Part shown: positions 8,213 to 15,365 of the stretch, piece by piece
Position numbering within the stretch: position 1 is the first letter of the stretch
Layout: the number at the start of each line of letters is the position of its first letter
DNA from: JANNOG01 sp050329415
GTDB taxonomy: Bacteria; Actinomycetota; Actinomycetes; Actinomycetales; JBBAYJ01
Assembly: GCA_050329415.1 (NCBI GenBank)
Contig: JBHJOS010000110.1
Coordinates: 1 to 39,677 of the forward strand
Reading direction: 5' to 3'
DNA length: 39,677 nt
Position numbers and translations under genes: made by a program
Notes under the pieces: generated by a model
What the model was told of the DNA's origin: nothing
Seen by the model: only the letters and a program-made list of their open reading frames with translations
Databases searched by the model: none

Positions 8213-10012
8213 GTGCACAGCTTCGGGGTGTGGGCACCGGCGGCCGGCCGGCTGGAGCTGCTCCTCCACGAGGGAACGGACCCGGCAGGCCGCGACGACG
8301 TGTCCCGCCGGATCGCCATGGAGCGGGTCGGCGGCGGGTGGTGGCGCTGCCAGGCCGGCGGTGCCGGCCACGGGACCGACTACTCCTACTCGGTCGACGG
8401 TTCCCCCGCGACGCCGGATCCCCGCAGCCCGTGGCAGCCGTCCGGCGTCCACGGACCGTCCCGGCTGTTCGACCCCGCCCGGCACCACTGGTCCGACCGT
8501 GGGTGGCGCGGGGTCACCGGCGCCGGGGTGGCGACGTACGAGCTGCACATCGGCACGTTCACCCCCGAGGGCACCCTCGACGCGGCGGCGGCGCGGCTGG
8601 ACCACCTCGTCCACCTCGGCGTCGACCTGGTCGAGTTGATGCCGGTGGCGGCCTTCCCGGGCCGCTGGGGGTGGGGCTACGACGGGGTGCACCTCTACGC
8701 GGTCCACGACCCGTACGGCGGGCCGGCCGCCCTCCAGCGGTTCGTCGACGCGGCGCACACCCGCGGTCTCGGGGTGTGCCTCGACGTCGTCTACAACCAC
8801 CTGGGTCCCAGCGGGAACTACCTGTCCCGGTTCGGGCCGTACTTCACCGACCGGCACCACACCCCCTGGGGCGAGGCGGTCAACCTGGACGGCCCCGACA
8901 GCGCGGAGGTCCGCCGCTGGATCTGTGACAACGCCCTGCGCTGGTTCCGGGACTTCCACGTCGACGCCCTGCGCCTGGACGCCGTCCACGCGCTGGTCGA
9001 CGACTCCGGCCGCCACCTGCTCGCCCAGCTCGCCGAGGAGACGCGGGCCCTGTCCGACGGGCTGGGCCGACCGCTGTCGCTGATCGCCGAGTCCGACCTC
9101 AACGACCCGGTGATGGTGACGCCGACCACCGCCGGCGGTCACGGGATGACCGCACAGTGGTCCGACGACGCCCACCACGCCGTCCACACTCTGCTCACCG
9201 GCGAGCGCCAGGGGTACTACGTCGACTTCGGCCCGCCGGACGTGCTGCGCACGGTGTGGCGGGAGGCGTTCTGGCACGCCGAGCGGCATTCGACGTTCCG
9301 GGGCCGGCAGTGGGGGCGGCGGGTGGACCCCGCCCGCATGTCCGGACATCGCTTCGTCGCCTTCGCCCAGAACCACGACCAGGTCGGCAACCGCGCCACC
9401 GGCGACCGGCCCGCGGCCCGGCTCACCCCCGGCGAGCTCGCGGTCGCCGCCGCCCTGATCCTCGCCTCCCCCTTCGCCCCGCTGGTGTTCATGGGTGAGG
9501 AGTGGGGCGCGACCACGCCGTTCCGCTATTTCACCGATCACACCGACGTCGAGCTCGGCCGGGCCGTGACCGAGGGTCGCCGGCGCGAGTTCGCCGAGCA
9601 CGGCTGGTCGGCGGACGACGTGCCCGACCCCCAGGACCACGCCACCCGGGACGCCTCCGTCCTCGACTGGTCGCAGCCCGGGGAGCCGGCCCACGCCCAG
9701 CTCCTCGACTGGTACCGCCAGCTGCTCAGGCTCCGGCGAGCGGTCCCGGATCTGCGCACCGGCGACCTCGCCGCGGTCGACGTCACCTGGGCACCCGTCA
9801 CCGGTGACGCTCGGCCCGACTGGCTGGTGGTGCACCGGGGCGCGGTGCGAGTCGTCTGCGTGCTGACCCAGCACCCGACGTCCGTGCCGCTGGGCGGGTC
9901 GGCGACCGTGCTCGCCGTGTTCGGTGACCTCGCGCTCGACCCCTCACCGTCGGAGGGTGCCTCCGTCGTCGCGGGCGGCCACGGGGTGCTCGTCGCCCGC
10001 GTCGACCGCTGA
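8213..10012 (+). CDS. treZ: Malto-oligosyltrehalose trehalohydrolase
   Basis: This 599-residue GH13 enzyme cuts free trehalose from maltooligosyl trehalose, the last step of the TreY-TreZ route. It begins at the GTG at 8213, 14 bases after the treY stop, with GAGAGGA as ribosome-binding site. A CBM48-like N-terminal domain (FGVWAPAAGRLEL) leads into the barrel. Catalytic regions are DVVYNHLGPSGNY, LRLDAVHAL (nucleophile Asp256), IAESDLND (Glu293) and QNHDQVGNR (Asp389). EEWGATTPFRYFTDH is also typical of TreZ. Its 3' end overlaps the convergent EAL-GGDEF gene by 69 bases. Confidence 0.95.
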   Translation: MHSFGVWAPAAGRLELLLHEGTDPAGRDDVSRRIAMERVGGGWWRCQAGGAGHGTDYSYSVDGSPATPDPRSPWQPSGVHGPSRLFDPARHHWSDRGWRGVTGAGVATYELHIGTFTPEGTLDAAAARLDHLVHLGVDLVELMPVAAFPGRWGWGYDGVHLYAVHDPYGGPAALQRFVDAAHTRGLGVCLDVVYNHLGPSGNYLSRFGPYFTDRHHTPWGEAVNLDGPDSAEVRRWICDNALRWFRDFHVDALRLDAVHALVDDSGRHLLAQLAEETRALSDGLGRPLSLIAESDLNDPVMVTPTTAGGHGMTAQWSDDAHHAVHTLLTGERQGYYVDFGPPDVLRTVWREAFWHAERHSTFRGRQWGRRVDPARMSGHRFVAFAQNHDQVGNRATGDRPAARLTPGELAVAAALILASPFAPLVFMGEEWGATTPFRYFTDHTDVELGRAVTEGRRREFAEHGWSADDVPDPQDHATRDASVLDWSQPGEPAHAQLLDWYRQLLRLRRAVPDLRTGDLAAVDVTWAPVTGDARPDWLVVHRGAVRVVCVLTQHPTSVPLGGSATVLAVFGDLALDPSPSEGASVVAGGHGVLVARVDR

Positions 10013-12328
10013 CCGCCGCGACGGTCCGGGGCGGGCCGCCTTGGCCTGGTACAGCTCGACGTCCGCGGCTCGCAGGACGGCACGAGGCGTCCAGTCGGCC
10101 GCGCCGTCGGCGAGGCCGAAGGAGAACGACGCTGCGACGTCACGCCGGCACTGCGCCGCCGCCCGCGACAGGGCGCGCCGGACGTCCTCCCGGTCGGTCC
10201 CCGGAACCACGACGCAGAACTCGTCGCCGCCGAGGCGGCCGACCAGCGCCCCCGCCACCCCGGCCACCACCGTGCTGAGATTGTCCGCGACGGCGCAGAT
10301 CAGTTCGTCACCGCGCTCGTGGCCGTGCCGGTCGTTGACCCCCTTGAGACCGTCGACGTCGATCAGGGCGACGGTGACCGGTCGCCCGCCCGCGGCCAGC
10401 GCGGCCAGAGCGTCGTCGATCGCGCGCCGGTTGGCGACCCGGGTCAGCGGATCCTCGAACGCCAGTCGGGCGACCCGGTCGAGGTTCTCGGCCTGGGCGA
10501 CGACCCCGCTCATGAGGGAGGCGACCGCCGTCAGCAGCTCGAGATCGGCGTGGCGGAACGGCGGGTGGTGAGGAGAGGTGCTGAACCACAGCTGACCCCA
10601 GATCCGGTCCTCGAGGAACAGGGGAATCGCGACCATGGACCCCTTCTGCAGCGTGTGGAGCAGCTCCACCTCGCCCGGGAGATGGTCGGCGTCGTCGCGG
10701 GTGGCGATCACGGGCAGCCCGCGGAGCAGGGCCCGGGGCGCCCCGTCGTAGCAGTCGAGCGGATAGGTCTCGTCCGGGGGGAATCGCTGCTCCCCCGGGC
10801 CGAGGTCCCCCACGTTGATGAGCGTGCGGATGAGGCCGGACTCCCGGTCCCAGCGGTCGAGCGCGGCCGAGGCGGCGCCCGCGATCCGGCGCGCCTCCTC
10901 CAGTGCCACCCGCAGCAGCCCGCGGGTGTCCCGGGTGCTGGCCAGCACCCGGGACACCCCGACCAGGGAGCGCAGTCGATCCTCGCCGTCCCGGTGCCCG
11001 AGGCGGCGGGCGTGCAGCTCATCGAGAACCTCGCCGAGCGGGGCGACCGCGGGCGGGTCGGCGGCCATGGCCGACAGGGCCGCAGCCCACGGCGAGGGGA
11101 GGTCGGCCCGGGCCGCGTCCGCCAGGGCGGTCCCCAGCGCGGCGGCAGCGACCGTGGGGTCCACGGCCGCGGCGGCGGACGACACCGCGGCGGCGACCGC
11201 CGAGACCCCGGACCACGGCGACGCGCCCGCGGGCAGCCGGAGCGGGACGGCGTCGACGGTGACCCGTGCCGCGTCCGGCACCAGGGCGAGCGCGACAGCC
11301 GCGTGCCGTTCGGCTTCCGGCATGGCGAGGCGGCGCGCCAGGTCGGCCGCCACCGCCGCTGCGGCCGAGCGAGTGCGGTCGGCCGGGTCGCCGAGCAGGG
11401 TGGCGGCAGCGAGCACCCGGCTCTCGGCGGCGGCGAACGAGTCCTCCGGAACCGGCGCGGGCCGCTCGCGCAGCTGCCGCCTGCCCGGCCGGACGGCCCG
11501 GGCGGCCCGTTCCGGGGACAGCACGGCCGCCCCGAACAGGAACCCCTGGGCGTTGCGGCACCCCAGCCCCAGCAGCGCCGACGCCTGCGCCTCGGTCTCG
11601 ACCCCCTCGGCCACCACCGAGAGTCCCAGGCTGTCCGCCAGCTCCAGGACGGCACGGACGATCACCCGCTCCGGACCCCGGTGGGCGACGCCGGCCACGA
11701 ACGACCGGTCGATCTTGATCGTTTGGACCGGCAGTCTGCGGACGTGGTCGAGGTTGGCGAACCCGACCCCGAAGTCGTCGAGCGCGACCCGGACCCCGAG
11801 CGAGGCCAGGCGCTCCAGCTGGGGGAACACCTCGTCCGACGTCGCCGCCGACTCGACGATCTCGAGCACGAGGGCCTGCGGAGGTACCGCATGGCGAGCG
11901 AGCCCCTCCCGAACCTCGGCGACGAAGTCGGAGGCCGTCAGTTGGGCCGGGGACACGTTGACGGCCACCGTTGCGGTCGAGAGCGGACCTGATCCGCCCC
12001 GCCATCGGGCGGCCCCGGCCAGGGCCAGGTCGAGCATCCGGGCGCCCAGCTCCCGGACGAGAGCGCCGGAGGCTGCCGGGACGAACATCGACGGCGGCAC
12101 GACCACGTCGCCGTCGCGCAGGCGAGCGAGTGCCTCGAAACCGATCACCTGTCGCGACGGCAGGGCGACGACGGGCTGGAAGTGGGCCTCGAGGTGACCC
12201 GCCGCGAGGTGGCTGGCCAGCGCGGTCGCGGTCAGGCGGCCGGCAGAGCCGGGCGGGCGCTCCTGCGCCGGGACGCCGGCGACCAGCGGGGCGCGAGCCG
12301 ATGGTGCGGAGCCCACAGATCCTCCCAC
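9944..12328 (-). CDS. Cyclic-di-GMP protein with EAL, GAF and GGDEF domains
   Basis: The 794-residue protein has an EAL phosphodiesterase domain at about residues 32-270, a helical linker, a GAF sensor domain at about 440-600 and a GGDEF cyclase domain at about 615-765. The EAL active site looks complete: Glu65 in FEALARL, NVSPAQL, LEIVES, the DDFG loop, IKIDRSFV and AEGVET. The cyclase motif GGDEF is intact at residues 700-704, with the usual DVDGLKGVNDRHGHERGDE block before it. The RxxD inhibitory site expected just upstream of GGDEF is absent. Most such proteins have GGDEF before EAL; here the order is reversed. No membrane segments are seen. Start: GTG at 12328 or the GTG at 12316, which has GGAGGA close before it. 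Both activities look possible; net direction is unknown. Confidence 0.88.
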   Translation of the reverse strand: MGGSVGSAPSARAPLVAGVPAQERPPGSAGRLTATALASHLAAGHLEAHFQPVVALPSRQVIGFEALARLRDGDVVVPPSMFVPAASGALVRELGARMLDLALAGAARWRGGSGPLSTATVAVNVSPAQLTASDFVAEVREGLARHAVPPQALVLEIVESAATSDEVFPQLERLASLGVRVALDDFGVGFANLDHVRRLPVQTIKIDRSFVAGVAHRGPERVIVRAVLELADSLGLSVVAEGVETEAQASALLGLGCRNAQGFLFGAAVLSPERAARAVRPGRRQLRERPAPVPEDSFAAAESRVLAAATLLGDPADRTRSAAAAVAADLARRLAMPEAERHAAVALALVPDAARVTVDAVPLRLPAGASPWSGVSAVAAAVSSAAAAVDPTVAAAALGTALADAARADLPSPWAAALSAMAADPPAVAPLGEVLDELHARRLGHRDGEDRLRSLVGVSRVLASTRDTRGLLRVALEEARRIAGAASAALDRWDRESGLIRTLINVGDLGPGEQRFPPDETYPLDCYDGAPRALLRGLPVIATRDDADHLPGEVELLHTLQKGSMVAIPLFLEDRIWGQLWFSTSPHHPPFRHADLELLTAVASLMSGVVAQAENLDRVARLAFEDPLTRVANRRAIDDALAALAAGGRPVTVALIDVDGLKGVNDRHGHERGDELICAVADNLSTVVAGVAGALVGRLGGDEFCVVVPGTDREDVRRALSRAAAQCRRDVAASFSFGLADGAADWTPRAVLRAADVELYQAKAARPGPSRRSAVDAGDEHPVAARDDGGTLRR

Positions 12329-12416
12329 GGTGACGCCCGGGTGCGGCCCTGCCGGGCCTCGCCACGGTCATCGACGTGCCGTGGACGCACCTTGAGGCGC
12401 GACGGTGACCTCCTGG

Positions 12417-13499
12417 TCAGGGCGGTGTCGGCCCGGAGTCCGGATCGGAGGTCGGGAACCCGAGCCACGCCCAGGCAGCCGGAAGAAGCATCCGGTCGGC
12501 ATCGGGGGCGAGTGCCGGGTCCGCGGCCCGGACCCGGGCGAGGGCGTCGAGGACGCCGGTCCAGCGGCGGCCCGCCTCGATCCGGATCCCTCGGAGCACC
12601 TCGGGGTCCCGGTCGGCGACCACAGCGGCGGTGGCGCTGGCCGCCACCATGTTCGGCCGCCCGGTACGCAGGTCCGCCGGCAGGTCGACGAGGTCGTCCA
12701 CCCACCCGAAGAAGGCCCCGACCGCCGGGGCGGCGGCGAGCAGGGCCTCGGTCCCGGGTTCGGTCGCCGCGGCGCAGGCGGCCGTGAGGGCGAAGGTGAC
12801 CGAGAACGTCACCGCCGAGAGCCGTTCCCGTTCGGCCGCGACCGGTTCCTCGGGCGGCCGGAGGGTGGCGAGCTGGCGATCGAAGGCGGTGCGCACAGTC
12901 CCGGCGACCGCCGCCCGACCGTCCGGGACGGTGGCGACCGCCCTGGCGACGGCGCCCGCGACCGCGTGGGTGAGGGTCACCAGGGGGTGGCGGGCCGCCG
13001 GGGCGGGCGGCGGCGGTCCCGGCAGCGCCGCGACGAGGTCACGCAGGTGGGGGACGGTCTCGGGCAGCAGCTCCTGGGTCTCGTCGCAGATGCCGTCGAA
13101 GCAGGTGACGAAGAGGTTGACCAGGCGTGCGGCCTCGATTGCCAGGTCGGGGCGGGCCCCTGGCCCGAGCAGCGCCCGGGCCAGGGTCTCGCCGAACAGG
13201 ACCGACCGGGGCAGCGCCCGCAGGTAGTCGAACCGGGCGTCGCCACGGGTGCGCCACTCGACCTCGGCGAGCAGCCCCATCGGCCAGTGCGGACCCCGGG
13301 CGTCGACCTCCCGGAGCCAGGCGCCGGCCGCCGTGAGTGCCCGGTGGTACCCGGCGCGGTCGAGGTCGGTAGGGGCCGGGGTGAGGTCGACGACGCCCAG
13401 CCAGGCCGCCCGGCTCAGCAGGCACCCCGCGTCACCGGGATCGACCCCCGGACCCGGGGTGGGAGCGACCGTCAGGTCACCAGCCACCACCACCGCCAC
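12417..13499 (-). CDS. Class I isoprenoid-synthase-like protein
   Basis: This 360-residue, all-helical protein is not clearly assigned to a named enzyme. Two acidic clusters sit about 130 residues apart, as in class I isoprenoid synthases: FDGICDE (Asp135, Asp139, Glu140) and WVDDLVDLPADLRTGRPN (Asp268, Asp269, Asp272, Asp276). In that superfamily such motifs bind Mg2+ and the diphosphate of prenyl substrates. The first motif is not a strict DDxxD, so the substrate and even activity are open. It is the last gene of the leftward operon 17264-12417 and its start overlaps the end of the preceding gene by about 23 bases. Several GTG codons between 13499 and 13487 could be the start. Confidence 0.6.
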   Translation of the reverse strand: MAVVVAGDLTVAPTPGPGVDPGDAGCLLSRAAWLGVVDLTPAPTDLDRAGYHRALTAAGAWLREVDARGPHWPMGLLAEVEWRTRGDARFDYLRALPRSVLFGETLARALLGPGARPDLAIEAARLVNLFVTCFDGICDETQELLPETVPHLRDLVAALPGPPPPAPAARHPLVTLTHAVAGAVARAVATVPDGRAAVAGTVRTAFDRQLATLRPPEEPVAAERERLSAVTFSVTFALTAACAAATEPGTEALLAAAPAVGAFFGWVDDLVDLPADLRTGRPNMVAASATAAVVADRDPEVLRGIRIEAGRRWTGVLDALARVRAADPALAPDADRMLLPAAWAWLGFPTSDPDSGPTPP

Positions 13500-13770
13500 C
13501 AGTGCTCCCCCCGCCGCCGCCCGAAGGTGTCCGGTTGAGGCACACCGTCTGGATCGTCCCGGAGTGCTGGGCCTTGTCGATGTGGAAGTTCGTGCTCGTG
13601 TAGCCGCTCGACCCGATGCTCACGATGTACCCGGTGTAGACGTCGTCGATGACGGCGATGAACTGGCCGCTGGAGTCGGTGGCGAAGGTGGATATCCCGT
13701 CGGAGATCCAGCCGGTGATGCTCGCGTTCGTCGCGCAGTCCCGCAACCGCAGGGTGACCGCCCAGGCCAT
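13477..13770 (-). CDS. Carboxypeptidase-regulatory-like beta-sandwich protein
   Basis: This 97-residue protein starts at the ATG at 13770, two bases after the stop of the preceding gene; AAGGAAGGGAAC supplies a ribosome-binding site. Residues 4-80 show the pattern of a carboxypeptidase-regulatory/Ig-like beta-sandwich: VTLRLRDC, ITGWISDG, ATDSSGQF, GYIVSIGSSGYTS and a final TVCLNRTP. Two cysteines (in RDC and TVC) could form a disulfide. The tail is glycine-rich (GGGGGSTGGGGGG), which looks like a linker or low-complexity end. No signal peptide is seen. It may be a binding or scaffold module for its operon partners; the function is unknown. Confidence 0.6.
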   Translation of the reverse strand: MAWAVTLRLRDCATNASITGWISDGISTFATDSSGQFIAVIDDVYTGYIVSIGSSGYTSTNFHIDKAQHSGTIQTVCLNRTPSGGGGGSTGGGGGGW

Positions 13771-13772
13771 CG

Positions 13773-15353
13773 TCAGTTCCCTTCCTTCGTCGAGCCGAAC
13801 AGCGACGGACCGGCGAAGTGACCCGCCGGGATCCCGGGGCCACCGGTGGGCGGCGCCGCGGCCAGCTCCCCGGCGATCGCGGCGAGGTGCTTCGACGGGG
13901 CCTTGAGCCGGCCCTCGCCGGCCAGCGCCGAGGCGATCCGAACCGCGGCCACCGTCTTGGCGACCAGGTCGGGGAGGGTCTCGACCGGGAAGGCGGCCTC
14001 GGGCAGCGTGGCGACGGCGTCCGAGAGGTCGACCTTCTCGCCCTCGATGACGAGGGTCGACCGCCGGAGAGCGTCGCCCAGCTCCGCCGCGGATCGGATG
14101 GGCAGGAGCCCGGCGAGCTGCCGAGCCGCGTCCCGGGCGATCCGGGCCGCTGGGAAGTGGGAGAGCACGAGACCGTCGAGGTCCTCGTCCTTCGCCATGT
14201 GGTCCTCCTCTGCTGGGTGGGGCGACCGCCGCGGGCCGCGGCGGGTGTCAGATGGCGCGCGGTCGGCGGCGGCGTCGGACAGGGGCGTGCGGGTGACCAG
14301 CACCGAGTAGCCGCCGGTGGCGACGCCGTCCTCCAGCTGCCAGAGGTGCACGACGGCGTCGCCGTCGACCCGCGGCAGCTTGAGCTCGATCGGGACCAGC
14401 ACCGGGTCCGCGGCCTTCCGGTCGCCCGGGACCGGGATCTCGCCCAGGGTGACCGGTGCCGCGGCGGCGGCCCGGCGCGAGGTGACGACCGGCAGGTCGG
14501 TGAGGTCCATGCCGTGGACGCGGACGAAGGGCCGGGCGTCGAAAGCCCGGACCGCCTTGTTCGGATCCTGACCGGCAGCGGCGAGCCGGGTCGCCCGGCG
14601 GCGCAGCGCGGGGACCGGGACCTGCGTCGTCTCCAGCGCTCGCAGGGTCCGGGTGAGTGCCGCGGGTCCCGGCCCCAGCAGGTCGGCCAGGCGCGGTCCG
14701 GCACCGAAGGCGGTGAGGTCGGTGAGGGCCGCGGTGACCGCGAGGCGGAGCTGGGCACCCGGGATGAGAGGGGTCGCGGCGAGAGTGAGGGTGAGGGTGT
14801 CGGCAGCGACGGACTCCGGCGAGACCACGGTGAGGTTCCGCTGACCGGTGTGGCGGTCGGTCCGGGAGTTGAACCCGGGGGGTGCCTCGTCGAACGGGTG
14901 GGACGAGACCTTGACGACCAGGCACGGGTGGCCGGCGGCCAGGCTCTCCCGGACCCACGGGGTCGGGCAGCTCACGTCCGCCGTCGACAGGCCGGGCAGG
15001 TGCGGGATCCAGGCGGTCCCCATCGGCACCGGGGTCCCCAACCCGAGTGCCGGGTCGTGGATCGCGAAGTCGACCCGGGTGGGCGAGGCGGGGAACGCCC
15101 CGAGGTTCCAGACCCTGGCGTGGGCGGTGAACGGCACCCCCTCGACGATCGTGCCGAGGCCCGCGCCGCCGGTCACCCAGATGTCGGGCGAGAGCCAGAA
15201 CACGTCTCCCGGCGGGACCGGGCGGTGGCCGTGGTCCGCCTCGTCGTACCGGACGACGAGCCAGGGGCCGTGGGGTTCCGGCCGAGGCCGCTCGGGGCGG
15301 TCCCGGTCGTTCGGGTCCTTGGGGTCACGGCGCCCGAGATCAGGCAGCGACAT
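13773..15353 (-). CDS. Ig-like (CARDB-type) protein joined in frame to a helical protein
   Basis: The frame is open for 526 residues. Residues 1-200 carry an Ig-like/CARDB-type pattern: SPDIWVT, ARVWNLGAFPAS, IPHLP, then HPCLVVKVSSHPFD and RHTGQRNLTVV. Residues 200-375 are beta-rich and unrecognised. Residues about 376-385 (SDTRRGPRRS and neighbours) look non-coding. From residue 386 (MAKDEDLDG) a compact helical protein of 141 residues follows, with its own strong ribosome-binding site and ATG at 14198. The upstream part in another frame would end at a TGA at 14248-14250. So this is either a real fusion, two genes whose first stop was lost by an indel, or a sequencing error. The start at 15353 has GAGGAGG seven bases before it. 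Confidence 0.6.
   Translation of the reverse strand: MSLPDLGRRDPKDPNDRDRPERPRPEPHGPWLVVRYDEADHGHRPVPPGDVFWLSPDIWVTGGAGLGTIVEGVPFTAHARVWNLGAFPASPTRVDFAIHDPALGLGTPVPMGTAWIPHLPGLSTADVSCPTPWVRESLAAGHPCLVVKVSSHPFDEAPPGFNSRTDRHTGQRNLTVVSPESVAADTLTLTLAATPLIPGAQLRLAVTAALTDLTAFGAGPRLADLLGPGPAALTRTLRALETTQVPVPALRRRATRLAAAGQDPNKAVRAFDARPFVRVHGMDLTDLPVVTSRRAAAAAPVTLGEIPVPGDRKAADPVLVPIELKLPRVDGDAVVHLWQLEDGVATGGYSVLVTRTPLSDAAADRAPSDTRRGPRRSPHPAEEDHMAKDEDLDGLVLSHFPAARIARDAARQLAGLLPIRSAAELGDALRRSTLVIEGEKVDLSDAVATLPEAAFPVETLPDLVAKTVAAVRIASALAGEGRLKAPSKHLAAIAGELAAAPPTGGPGIPAGHFAGPSLFGSTKEGN
14196..14210 (-). promoter_or_regulatory. Internal ribosome-binding site and ATG inside the fused frame
   Basis: On the reverse strand GAGGAGG (positions 14210-14204) stands five bases before an ATG (14198-14196). 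The frame from there to 13773 encodes 141 residues. It is as strong as the sites of the neighbouring genes, which argues that translation also begins here. Confidence 0.6.
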
Positions 15354-15365
15354 GAACGAGCCTCC

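Noticed and set aside
5469..8237. 922-residue reverse-strand frame over treY
   Set aside because: It is antisense to treY, whose catalytic motifs are intact; its composition (Asp/Val/Gly-rich) is that of a GC-rich shadow frame.
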